Positions 34,228 to 44,216 are shown, counted from the stretch's first letter. The stretch: 64,000 nucleotides of DNA from Lithodes maja (GCA_037953745.1 JBAKBP010006588.1:1-64000), one strand, 5' to 3'. A program made the numbers and translations. The notes: generated by a model not told the origin, from the letters alone.

Positions 34228-34434
34228 CCCTTCTGTACCGAATTTGTCTTTTAGTTTTATTGTAGCTATATTTAGACGAGTTTGTGCAATTTAAGAAGGA
34301 TATGTGGTAGTAAAAAGGGTTAAGCGAGATATTTCGAAGTCTGTTACTTACTGGAGGCCCTCTCTAAACTGTGTAAAATCGTCGAATAGTTGTTAGAATA
34401 TAATAAAAAGACGGCTCGGTAATGAAGGGCTTAA
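34224..34434. mobile_element. MITE family 4, ending 9 bp before an exon
   Basis: A 211-bp TTAA-bounded copy: CCCCTTCTGTACCGAATTTG at left, ACTGTGTAAAATCGTCGAAT and GGTAATGAAGGGCTTAA at right. Only TGTCTACAG separates it from the SLC5 exon, so it occupies the place where the branch point and pyrimidine tract of the intron would be. Confidence 0.8.
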
Positions 34435-34443
34435 TGTCTACAG

Positions 34444-34561
34444 GCAATGCAACAGAGATGTACTACTACGGGACCCAGCTGTGGGTCACCCTGCTGGGAC
34501 TAATACCGGGTTGTGTACTGGTGCAGCAGGTCTTTATGCCGGTAGTCTACAAGAGTCTTAA
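34444..34561 (+). CDS. SLC5-family transporter exon, left part of an interrupted exon
   Basis: After an acceptor-like CTACAG (34438-34443) the frame reads (G)NATEMYYYGTQLWV, TLLGLIPGCVLVQQ and VFMPVVYKSL. This matches the third transmembrane region of SLC5 sodium-coupled monocarboxylate/multivitamin transporters, where relatives have G-x-P/T-(S/A/T)-E-x-Y-x-x-G-x-Q-Y-W and then VFLPVFYKL. The match breaks at a TTAA (34558-34561) that begins a MITE. Removing 34562-37887 joins AGTCTTAA to TATCACTCAA, giving KSLNITQ, which fits the family consensus KL-x-ITS-x-YEYLE. The exon would then be 128 bp, starting in phase 2 and ending in phase 0. As it stands the coding sequence runs into the MITE, so this allele or gene copy is probably damaged. 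Confidence 0.75.
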
Positions 34562-35042
34562 GGGGAGACAGTTGTTTTTTTTAGTCCTCCTTCTACCTCA
34601 TGTTTAGCCCTATTAGTTATGAGATTTCAAGACATTCGCCCCATTAGTTTGGCGATTTTCAGACCTTTCGTCCCATTTATTTGCCAATATTAAGACCTTT
34701 TGTGCCATTTCGGTGTCGATTTTTTTCATAGCGAGCGATAGCGAGCCTGTATTTGAAGAGGAATCGGCCTTCGGCCGAGACATATTTCTACCGGCAAGCG
34801 ATAGCGAGTCAGCATTGTATGGAGAAATCCGGCTTCGCTGGAGAAATGTTTCTATCGAAAAATGTACAAATTTAACTTACTGTCAAAACAAAAATATATA
34901 TGCTGGCTCGCTACCGCTCGCCAGGAAAATATTGACACCTGGATAGGGGTAAACGTCTTGAAACAGTAGGCTGAATGGGGCCGAATGGATACAAGCCAAA
35001 GAGAGAGGGAGAGAAAGAGAAAAAAAAGCGAGATGCCCCTTA
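34562..35042 (+). mobile_element. Chimeric MITE (family 2 left, family 1 right) inserted in the exon
   Basis: Left side is MITE2 (GGGGAGACAG, TTTGGCGATTTTCAGACC, GGTGTCGATTTTTTTCATAG, ATCGGCCTTCGGCCGAGACA). Near 34793 it switches to MITE1 (CAAGCGATAGCGAGTCAGCA, TTTAACTTACTGTCAAAACA, GCTCGCTACCGCTCGCCAGG, GGCTGAATGGGGCC) and ends AGATGCCCCTTA. Its TTAA duplications are 34558-34561 and, after the later insertion, 37884-37887. The switch falls where the two families share the GCGAGCGATAGCGAGCC core. Confidence 0.8.
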
Positions 35043-35631
35043 TGCCCCTTTCCCACTGGTGAGACAAGTCACGATTTTCGTCGCCGACACCAATAAATTG
35101 GCACATTCGTGACATGTCTCAACACCTCTCATGAAAAATTGTTTGACTCTCAAGGCCTCTCAAGGGCCCTCGCAGGTCGTCACAAATGTTCGGGCAGCTC
35201 AAAATTTTGGACGAGGACTCCCGAGGATTGGTTACCCTCGCAAGCATCGTCGAGCATCGCCGAGGGATCTGCTAGGGCTTCTGCGATCATCTGCGACATC
35301 GGCGAGACATCGCGGAGTTTGTCGCACGAAAAAAATCGTTGAAATTTTCCAAAACATCGCACGACCGCCGATGCTCTCGGATGTTCCGAGAACATCGACG
35401 ATCATCGGCGATTTCCCCGTCGATTAGTCGTCGACGTGCGCACGAATACTCGCCGAGAGTATACCCACCAGGGGTATGCTCCGCACGAGGCATGCGAAGG
35501 GCCTTGCGACGTCGCGGAATGCTCAAGACACACCTGCCGAGGCCAAAGAGCACCTTCGGCGAGGTGGGTAAAAAAAAAGGATTAGGCCTATAGTGCACCT
35601 GTCAACCCTTTTTTCTATGCACCTCTCTCGT

Positions 35632-36057
35632 CCCCCACGTTCACCTGTTTTTTTCTCTTTCTCTCCTTTTCTCTCTTTCTCTGGTTTGTATCTATTTAGC
35701 CCCGTTCAGCCTACTGTTTTAAGACGTTCATCCCCATCCAAGTATCGATATCTTCCTGGCAAGCGATAGCGAACCAGCATTATATGGAGAAATGCGGTTT
35801 CGCCGGAGAAATTTTTCTATCGAAAAATTTACAAATTTAGCTTGCTGTCAAAACAAAAGAGATATATGCTGGCTCGCTACCACTCGCCAGGAAAATATTG
35901 AAACCTGGATGGGGGTAAACGTCTTAAAACAGTAGGCTGAACGGGGCCGAACGGATACAAGGCAAAGAGAGAGCGATAGAAATAGAAAACAAACAAACAA
36001 TGAGGAGAGAGGGAGAGAAAGAGAAAAAAAAAAAAAGGCGAGGTGGGCTCAATTTTT
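35632..36057 (+). mobile_element. MITE family 1 inside the 2.84-kb element
   Basis: Left arm TTCACCTGTTTTTTTC, TCTGGTTTGTATCTATTTAG; centre GAAATGCGGTTTCGCCGGAG; right arm GGCTGAACGGGGCCGAACGG, ending in a long purine tract and GGCGAGGTGGGCTCAATTTTTAA. Diverged from the other copies, so probably old relative to the exon insertion or carried in with the host element. Confidence 0.75.
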
Positions 36058-36072
36058 AAGCCTAACGCAAAC

Positions 36073-36260
36073 ATTGAGCCCACCTCGCTGTTTTTTGTTT
36101 TCTCTTTCTCTCCCTCTCTCCTCGTTTTTGTTTTCTATTTCTCTCCCTCTCTCTTTGCCTTGTATCCGTTCGGCCCCATTCAGCCAACTGTTTTAAGACA
36201 TTTATCCCCATCCAGATGTCGATTTCTTCCTCGCGAGCGATAGCAACCAGCATTATATGG
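36073..36260 (-). mobile_element. MITE family 1 half copy, inverted to its neighbour
   Basis: TTGAGCCCACCTCGCTG, then CTTTGCCTTGTATCCGTTCG, TTTAAGACATTTATCCCCAT and TCCTCGCGAGCGATAGCAAC. It is a mirror of the right half of 35632-36057 with a 16-bp gap, giving a large local inverted repeat centred near 36065. Confidence 0.7.
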
Positions 36261-37389
36261 GTGAGGTGAAGCCTGTGCCTTTTAATTATTGTGTTAATAT
36301 TAATTACTATGTGCTGTACTGTCCCTGAAAACATAATAAGGGTCGTATTTGTCATTAATTAAATTGATAAATTTCACATGAAAAGAAAAAAATATATATC
36401 CCCCCCCCCCCCACCCCCACTGTAGGCCTACTCCCTCCCCTCCCCTCCCCGTCCCGGCCTCAACCCCGACCCCGTTACTGTGATGATGTTGATAAGCCTT
36501 GTGCTACACCCTATTGATAATGCAAACTATTGAACACACTTACAAGTGTATGTTATTTGGTCTCTATAGAATCTGTGAATCATTTCCGATATGATGGAAT
36601 TGAAGATTAATTTTTTCCACCAACTCATAATCTGCAAAAACGACACAAATGTCAATTAAAAACATGTTACAATATTTCCCCATCATTTTGTGTATACCGG
36701 GGGGGGGGGGGGGGGGGGGGGGAACTTCTATCAAACGTAAATCTTCCGGTCTCCAAAGCTCAGCGCCTGGCGGCGCACAGCAAGACGGAGGGGAGGGTTG
36801 AAATATTGTGTTGACTATCTTATTTATTGTTTATCTATCTGCTGGAAGGATATCATATTTTTCAATTCCATCGCATTACAAATGATTCAAAGATTACAAA
36901 AATTCTAAATAAGACATAGTTATGTTAATGTATAAGGGAGTTAGGTAGATGCATTAGAGATAGATAGATAGAAAGAGAGAGTTGCAGAGGGGAAGTGAGC
37001 GATAAACACAACACGAACTGAACTATTATGAGATAGACTTAATTGGTTCTGAAAAGACAGAGGAGACATTTGTATTGACTCTCTTTTTCATGTTATTGTT
37101 TGTGTGCTAGAAGGATAATAAGGTCCATACGAACACGAACACGTACATCGCTTTGGCGTAGAGGCGGCGTATGTCTCACCATCTCTAAATTTTACAGGCA
37201 CGTTGTGGTCGAGGTTAATGTAGAATGAGCTCTGGGGCCGTGTCAATGTCTTTATATACAACAACAAAAGTTTGGGGGGTTGTGGGTGGGTGGGAGCATG
37301 TTTACTTGACCCTTTGTAATGAGATATGGGATGGGTGTGGGGGCTATTTCCTTGACCTATTGTAACGTGATATGCTAATTCCACTCTGC
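36261..37389. other. Filler of the 2.84-kb element, no gene seen
   Basis: AT-rich DNA with a poly(C) run at 36401-36413 and a poly(G) run at 36700-36721. A 98-codon minus-strand frame at 37088-37384 shows no known motif. Confidence 0.5.
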
Positions 37390-37883
37390 AATTAGCACAT
37401 TCACGTTACATTCGCTCAGGTGCGCACACCTCGCCAATCTTGTTCGGAAACCTCGGCTACGTATCTGCGATGGCAACGCCGATGATCAACGAGGAATCGT
37501 TCATTCATCGCAAGAATTTGTGCCTTTAAAAAATAATCTTATCACCTCGCCGAAGTAAACGCCGAACCATCGCTTGAATCGCCGGAAGACGTCGCAGAAC
37601 ATACGGCGAGTTTTCTTTCATCCTCGCATGATTTCGCAAGATATTTTTGAAAATGTGACATGCCTCGCAGAGGTTCATCGGCGAAACATCGCTCACTTCG
37701 CCGATTACGTCGCAGAAGGTCGGCGATTGCGTCGCCGACATCGGCGACATCTTCGCCGAGTATAATTTGTCATCTGTTTGAAATGGTCAAAATCGTGAAC
37801 GTCGCACGTATTCTTGCGAATTTGACAAAACGAAGTCATCGGCGACGAAAATCATGAGTTGTCGCACCAGTGGGAAAGGGGCA

Positions 37884-37899
37884 TTAATATCACTCAAGT
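37884..37899 (+). other. Right remnant of the interrupted SLC5 exon and donor site
   Basis: TTAA (37884-37887, duplication of 34558-34561) is followed by TATCACTCAA and GT. Read after AGTC it gives S-L-N-I-T-Q and then a candidate donor CAA|GTGTGC (37898). The fit to the SLC5 consensus is what identifies it. Ten bases alone would not be enough. Confidence 0.6.
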
Positions 37900-38067
37900 G
37901 TGCAGCTGTTGGTATAGTCTGATAGAGAATATAATTATGTGCCACTTAATTTGGCATACCGAAATCTTAACAATCAAACAATCCCATTAATATAGCTGAA
38001 CATTGATTTACACATCGAAAAACAATGAACTTAAAATCAAAGTAAAATTTTAGTTTCTCCATCAAAG

Positions 38068-38713
38068 TTAACCCGTCGAGTACCAGGGACGTCCTTTTCA
38101 TTATCTTCTGCCAACAATTTGACAATTATATTCAGTTTAGGAAGGACGTCTAGCAATAATAAGACTTTAACCCTTAACTGGCGGCGCCCGGCTATAGCCG
38201 GGCGCCAATTTGCAGCAAGTTAGGAGCATTATTAAGGCTTTTAAAGGGTTAAAATCGAGTGCAAATGGCCGGGAGTGCAGCGGGCCACACGTCCGACTCC
38301 CAGGGCCTATCGCCGCCCACTGACTCACCCTCCCTGTGTTCTCGAGAGGCCGGCAGTGTAGCCAGTAGTGAGCGTAGCTGGAAAAACTATACCGCTTTAC
38401 GCTAAACTCCCATGTTACTGGTACCACTGTATGAGAACCACGAGTGCTATGTAGCTCGTTCTGGTCTCATTTTGAAGCTTTTAGCGCCTAGTTTTTTTTA
38501 ATGTAGGAATACATTTCCTTTCATGCAGATACTTGATTTATCATTCAGGAGGGCCTGAATATGCCCAAATAAGCCCAAAACCCCCGCTAGACAAGGGTTA
38601 AACTATCTCAACCAACCCTTTCAACTACCACAGATCCTTCCTAAGCTGCATAATATCGTCTAAATACATCTAGAAATAAATATAACATACGTCGCTGGTA
38701 TTGAAAGGGTTAA
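38068..38713. mobile_element. MITE family 4, interrupted by MITE family 3
   Basis: Left part TTAACCCGTCGAGTACCAGG, CAGTTTAGGAAGGACGTCTA; right part ACTATCTCAACCAACCCTTT, CCTTCCTAAGCTGCATAATA, ATTGAAAGGGTTAA. The outer TTAA are 38068-38071 and 38710-38713. The break falls exactly at the centre of the intact copy at 29307-29518. Confidence 0.8.
38171..38597 (-). mobile_element. MITE family 3 (TTAA, CCCTT ends), nested in MITE4
   Basis: A 427-bp element starting CCCTTAACTGGCGGCGCCCG and ending CGCTAGACAAGGG, with TTAA on both sides (38167-38170 and 38598-38601). TTAA plus a CCC start is characteristic of piggyBac-type ends. It matches 40161-40570 in reverse. A perfect 24-bp palindrome (38183-38206, GGCGCCCGGCTA and its complement) lies next to one end. 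Confidence 0.8.
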
Positions 38714-39783
38714 ACAAATACAGATCAAGCGTAAAATGGCCTCTAGCAGATGGGAGGATGTGACTTGTCTTGTCCCTTTGATTTATAAATGTAATAAATC
38801 GGGGCTAGCATCCCTCCACGGGAAACATTCAAGGCGTTTGGGAATAGGAAGAATAATTCAAACTACCAAAACAAAAAATGTTCAACATTGGTGGAAATTG
38901 AGTACGAATATATTCACCTAATGTCAAAATATTTGTGTATAACTTTTATGACTACAGTTCGTTTGCTAACTGTGATGAGCCCTGCTAGAGATGAGACAGG
39001 TGAGGCACAGATCATTGAAGATCAATTGGGATTAACTTCACAATTAAAATGTAGCCGCATAAAGCAACGAAAAAATGGAGTAACATTGGGTATAATTATT
39101 ACAGACGGAAAATTAACCCTAGCAGGAGGAAAGAGCGAGTAAGTGGCTGGAAATTTAAAAAGGATCGTCTGCATAGGCTGAACATCGATATATAACTTTG
39201 CAAAGATTAGTGACCTGGTTTTCGTGATAGAGCGAGAACTGTAAGAGTGGGAGAGGCGTCGGCTGAACACCTGTTAAATCATGTGTGAACATTATTACGG
39301 CCCTCCACATACTAACACGATTTAGAAAAAGAAAAACAAGACATTAAAATTATTATACCGAAATTGTGTAAAGCAAATAATTAGCAAACAACAACAACAA
39401 CAAATATAATTACATGCAATGAACGCCTCGGTTTTCCTGATGCCTCTAAATACAAAGTATCCCTTCCCCTTTTTAAAGATATAAATTATATAATAATAAT
39501 TGCAATCTATGGTATTTGTGTATGATGATTATGCTCAAATGGGTTTTTTATCAACCTGATGCACATCAAAGAAAATAATGGTCTCAGTCATGACTGTATA
39601 ATAATATGTTTTCACTTAAGAGCTTTGTGATCTCTGATACTATGTATTACCAAGCAAATATATAATTTTAGAAAAATAGAAATTATCCTGTTTTGTAATG
39701 CTACCTAAAATATTGTTGGTTCAGTACATACAGCTGCGGTTCAACTCTCCTACACTACGAAAGCTCATCTCCGTGTCGCACTT
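38714..39783. other. No gene recognised
   Basis: AT-rich DNA. An 84-codon plus frame at 38888-39142 contains a YEYIHL string but nothing else of the SLC5 sequence expected around YEYLE. Confidence 0.5.
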
Positions 39784-40160
39784 GGGGGGGGTCACCTGCT
39801 TTTTTTTTTTATCTTTCTCTCCTTTTCTCTCTTTCCCTGTCTTGTATCCATTCGGCCCCATTCAGCAAACTGTTTTAAGATGCTTATCCCCATGCAGGTG
39901 TCAATTTCTTCCTGGCGAGCGATAGCGAGCCAGCATTGTATTGAGAAATCCGGGTTCACCGGAGACATTTTTCGATCGAAAAATTTACAAATTTAGCTTG
40001 CTGACAAAACAAAAATATATATATGCTGGCTCGCTACAGCTCGCCAGGAAAATATTGACACCTGGATGGGGGTAAACGTCTTAAAACAGTAGGCTGAATG
40101 GGGCCGAATGGATACAAGCCAAAGAGAGAAGGAGAAAAAAAGCGAGGTGAGCTCCCTTAA
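39784..40160 (+). mobile_element. MITE family 1, full length
   Basis: Left end GGGGGGGGTCACCTGC, right end GAGGTGAGCTCCCTTAA (TTAA 40157-40160). The left TTAA is lost. Arms and loop as in 25369-25736. The right TTAA was used as target by MITE3. Confidence 0.85.
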
Positions 40161-40570
40161 CCCTTGTCTAGCGGGCCCTCTGTGGCCGTTTTGGGCCTTT
40201 TCAGGCCATTCTGACAGCTATATCAACCATCAGTATGAAAGGAACTGTATTGTGCCGAAAACTAGGTGGAAATCGCTACACATTGACGTAACATACAGCT
40301 ACGTAGCACTCGTGGAGCACTGACAGTGTTACCTCGAAGATGGAAGTTTAGCAGATTTTGCTACCTTGCTCACTTTTAGCGAACTATTGGTTACACTGTG
40401 ATCCTCTCGCGCGGTGGGGGAACTGGAGTTAGTGTGGGCCGGGAGGCCACAGATATCGGACGTATGGATCATTACTATCCCACTCATTTTCACTCGATTT
40501 ACACCATTTTTTCACTCGTTTTTTGCCTGTTTTTTCAACTCGACTTATGTGGTGAGCCGCTCTTTAAGGG
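40161..40570 (+). mobile_element. MITE family 3, full length
   Basis: A 410-bp element, CCCTTGTCTAGCGGGCCCTC at left and GTGAGCCGCTCTTTAAGGG at right, between TTAA at 40157-40160 and 40571-40574. Together with 38171-38597 it defines the family ends. Confidence 0.8.
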
Positions 40571-40574
40571 TTAA

Positions 40575-42589
40575 GTCGTTTTTTCTACATGGGGATATGT
40601 CTGTACGCTCCCTCCCTAGCGCTCGGCACCTTCACCAATCTCTCCACCTGGGTCTCCAGGATCATTATGGGCCCTATCTGCGCACTCTAGATATCTATTG
40701 TAAGTTTTGTTCTTGACTGCCTTATTACATCTCTTGTTTCATAGTTATCGTTTTGTTTTGTGCATCAAATTTAGGTGAGATGAAAAAGAATCACCAGAGC
40801 CAGTACTTTATTATGGAGTATGTTTTGGAAGCCATTGTTCTACAAATGTAATCAATTCCATTATAACATAAATCTGAGTTTGAATTTTTCCTACTTGTCC
40901 ATTATACACAGTCATCAAAGTACAAATTCATAATGTTGGCAAGGTATTGCATAACATGAGTATGAGTTTATAGATGTGGACTTTACGGTCAGACAAATAT
41001 GATAGGATGGGAAGCGCCAAAACCTTTATACCCACGATGCAAATTGCAGCAGTACAGACCACCACCAGTACCGTGCCACAAAGACATAAAAAGCCCAAGG
41101 AGGGAGGACCGGCGCACCCTTCATGCGCGCAGACGCCAACCATACGGCCGTACGAAAAACAAGAATGCCGTAGGTAGCCGCAAGAACAACAACAACATCG
41201 GATTATGCCCTTCTAGCTCGCACAGGTTACAAACTATCATATGTATGACTAGGAAAGTCTATGTCACACAACCTGGCAAAAATAAACGAGTTAGGTTTGA
41301 TACTAGTGCCTCCAGGTCTGAAGGCTGGAATAATCGAGGTACGAGACTGGGAAAACTAGGTTCAATACTAGGCACCAGGTCCAAACACTGATAGCACCAA
41401 GTGTTCATGGTAAACCTGATCAGTTCGAGACTAGACTCTCAGGTCTGAAGACTGAAAGTGAATAGTGCTCTGGTTAACCTGTTAAGTTCGACACTAGCAA
41501 GTTTAGTCTAAAGACAGTTGCAAAATAGCGTAATAGTGAGGCTCAATTCTCACCCTCTAGGTCTAGGTCATCGCCTAGAACAACAGCAACCTAGACTTAT
41601 CTCTACCTTTTCTTTTGCATGTGTTATGAAACCGTGCACAGCTAGTGGTCCGAGACCTAGTCTTCAAGCAGAGCAGAAGAAGGCGACTGCGAGTTTTACC
41701 AAGAAGAAGTCCAAGCCTAACCAGACACTCAAGAAAGACAAGTGTCGTAATAAAAGTCCAGTAAGCCACCCGAAAAAAAATCACTGAATCCCCCTCCGAC
41801 ACTAGGGAAACCACTAAATTAAATTAATAGTAGTGTGTTTATAATTGTTAAGAGTACCTTTTTTTGCTATTTAGTACACTCACTTTCAGGGAGAACAAAA
41901 CATACTTCTATCCTTGTGTTTCACTAATTAATTTTCTTCTTATTAGGATCAAACATTCCCGCTTCTATGTCATTTCGTAGATTAAGGAGTAGAGAATTAA
42001 TTGCAAAAAAACACTCGAACCCGATCGCGCACCCCTTAGGTTTAGTGATTCCCATATAATAAATGTTCTTTTTATCATTTGATCTAGAAACTATAGTCAA
42101 GACATATAGAGAAAACGTGAACTTGTGATAAAAATAAAGACTAACTTTGCCAAAACTCAACTCTGATATAAGAATAATTGAAACAAAATGTCACCACTTC
42201 CGATTGCACTAACTTACTCTATATATATGTGTATTTCAATAAAACTGAAGTTTGATGAATCTAAGAACCCGTGTAACTAATAAATCATGCACGGCGCAGC
42301 ATGTGCTCAGTTGTATTCTGGAGCTCGCATTTGAAAATGTGTGTGCCCTTTTAGCTATAACTCAAGTAAAAGCTCATACCTGACTTGCCTTGTGAATTGT
42401 GTATATATATTTGCTATCTTTTAATAAATATTATTGTGGAGCTCTACATCCCTTGTTTGCATAAATAAAAGTATTGTTCTGTACCTATTGTACGACTTGC
42501 CTTTGTGTTTGATTTTTTTTTTTTCTATGTGATTGAGGGAGGCAAAAGGCATAACTGCCTATAGCGAGTGCCTCCCCCATAGTTGAAAG
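40575..42589. other. Non-coding DNA with degenerate repeats
   Basis: A GC-richer part at 41000-41195 ends in (AAC)n. At 41275-41560 strings such as TACTAG-GCACCAGGTC and AGGTCTGAAG recur loosely, suggesting an old tandem array. AATAAA motifs near 42235 and 42425 are not tied to any gene. No coding motif is seen. Confidence 0.45.
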
Positions 42590-42605
42590 AGTGACAGGGC
42601 CAAAA

Positions 42606-44216
42606 TCAAGGGACGTTCGAGCCAAAATGCCTGGACACACGGAGTTTGAAGCAATTTAAGTCATAGGAAGAGGGAAAGACTGATTCTGGGAGAGAGTTCC
42701 AGAGCTCAGATGTTGAGTAGAAGAAAGTTTGAGAGTAACGTTTCACTCTTGGGTTGGAGAGTTGCACAGAGTAGGGGTGGGATTGAGTTGCAAGACGGGT
42801 ACCACGTGCCCTACGTAAAGGAGGTGGTATGCACTGGGATAGCTCTGAGGAACACTGATTATTATAATAGCGATAGAATAGCGAGAGAGATGCATCATTG
42901 CGGCGGAGAGAGAGAGATTGCTGAGAGTTGGTGAGTGGACGGGAGTTAATGATACGAAAGGCCTTCCTTTCAACTTTGTCTAGGAGAGTGGTGTGAGAGG
43001 AACCTCCCCACACATGTGAACAATACTCAATACAAGGGCGCACTATGCCCCTGTACAGAGCAAGAAGCTGTGCAGGGGAAAAGAACCCCCTAAGGCGGTT
43101 GAGCACACCCAGCTTCTGGGAGGCTGCCTTAGCAAGACTGGTAATATGGTCCTTCCAAATGAGAGCAGAAGAAAAAGAGACACCAAGAATATTGAGAGAA
43201 GATGAAGGGTTGATTTTTGTATTGTTGAAGAATAAGGGATAGTCCGCTGGGAGATCCTGACGGGTAGATAGATGGAGAAATTGGGTTTTGGAAGCATTAA
43301 AGTTAACAAGGTTTTCTCTGCCCCAATTGGAAATAGTATTTAGATCAGAATTTAAGAGTTCTATGGCTTCATTACGTTTGTCGTTGAGGGATTGCTGGCT
43401 GGGGCGTTCTGAAAAACTAATGGAGTAGTGTAAGGTTGAGTCGTCTGCGTATGAATGGATGGGAATTAAGGTACAGTTAAGGAGATCATTTATAAAAATT
43501 AGAAAGAGAATAAGAGATAGGACAGAGCCCTGAGGAACACCGGAGTTTATAGGGTGAGGAAGTGAACAATGGCCGTCCACAACCGCAGCTATGGAACGGC
43601 CGGAAAGGAAATTAGAGACAAAGGCACAGATGGAGGGATAGAAACCGAAGGAGGGTAGTTTAGAAATTAAAGATTTATGCCAGACTCTATCGAAGGCTTT
43701 CGATATGTCTAGTGCAATAGAAAAAGTCTCACCGAAGTCCCGAAAGGAGGATGACCAAGAGTTAGTAAGATATGAAAGAAGATCACCAGTAGAGCGACCC
43801 TTAAGGAAGCCATACTGGCGATCTGAGAGCAGATTATGAGAAGAGAAATGCTTAAGAAATTTGGAAGCAAGAATAGTTTCAAAAACTTTAGAAAGACAAG
43901 AGATAAGAGCAATTGGACGATAGTTGGAGGGTTGAGAGCGGTCACCCTTCTTTGGGACAGGTTGAATGTGAGCAAACTTCCAGCATGAAGGGAAGACGTT
44001 AGAGGATAGACAGAGACGAAAGAGTTTGCCTAGGCAGGGAGTCAGCACGGAAGCACAGTTTTTGAGAACAACAGGAGGAACACCGTCCGGACCGTACGCC
44101 TTATTTGTGTTAAGCCCAGAGAGGGTAGAAAGTACATCTTTAGAAGAGATTAGGATATTAGGCATAAGTAAGAGAGAGGAGGGCGGAGAGGGAGGAATAG
44201 CACCGGAATCATCCAA
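42606..44216 (-). CDS. LINE D reverse transcriptase ORF (partial ORF2)
   Basis: An uninterrupted 536-codon frame. Motifs: NKAYGPDGVPPVVLKN, FAHIQPVPKKGDRSQPSNYR, QYGFLKGRSTGDLLSYL, FSIALDISKAFDRVWHKSL (first catalytic Asp), SGVPQGSVLS, HSYADDSTLHYS (catalytic YADD) and SLNILGVSFSSALIWKDH. The C-terminal half has RGIVRPCIEYCSHVWGGS, KAFRIINSRPL and LWNSLPESVFPS, typical of arthropod jockey-related elements. The annotated start is simply the first Met of the frame. In the live element the frame would continue into the endonuclease. Confidence 0.9.
   Translation of the reverse strand: MDDSGAIPPSPPSSLLLMPNILISSKDVLSTLSGLNTNKAYGPDGVPPVVLKNCASVLTPCLGKLFRLCLSSNVFPSCWKFAHIQPVPKKGDRSQPSNYRPIALISCLSKVFETILASKFLKHFSSHNLLSDRQYGFLKGRSTGDLLSYLTNSWSSSFRDFGETFSIALDISKAFDRVWHKSLISKLPSFGFYPSICAFVSNFLSGRSIAAVVDGHCSLPHPINSGVPQGSVLSLILFLIFINDLLNCTLIPIHSYADDSTLHYSISFSERPSQQSLNDKRNEAIELLNSDLNTISNWGRENLVNFNASKTQFLHLSTRQDLPADYPLFFNNTKINPSSSLNILGVSFSSALIWKDHITSLAKAASQKLGVLNRLRGFFSPAQLLALYRGIVRPCIEYCSHVWGGSSHTTLLDKVERKAFRIINSRPLTNSQQSLSLRRNDASLSLFYRYYNNQCSSELSQCIPPPLRRARGTRLATQSHPYSVQLSNPRVKRYSQTFFYSTSELWNSLPESVFPSSYDLNCFKLRVSRHFGSNVP

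Larger units (their letters stand above)
35043..37883. mobile_element. 2.84-kb CpG-rich DNA transposon, non-autonomous (PIF/Harbinger-like?)
   Basis: Inverted ends TGCCCCTTTCCCACTGGTGA (35043) and the complement of TCACCAGTGGG-type sequence (CACCAGTGGGAAAGGGGCA to 37883) match over about 45 bp, up to TTTTCGTCGCCGA. Flanks are TTA at 35040-35042 and 37884-37886. A 3-bp TTA duplication is typical of PIF/Harbinger elements, so that class is inferred. Both outer 500 bp (35080-35600 and 37390-37860) are packed with TCGCCGA/TCGGCGA-type motifs. No transposase or Myb-like protein is seen. The middle holds other elements and an AT-rich filler. Confidence 0.75.

Noticed and set aside
34850..35120. Minus-strand frame of 87 codons with a basic end
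   Set aside because: It spans MITE1 arm sequence and the junction with the next element. Similar frames appear in every MITE1 copy.
38888..39142. Missing SLC5 exon suggested by the string YEYIHL
   Set aside because: Neither the residues before nor after fit the SLC5 consensus, and no good acceptor precedes it.
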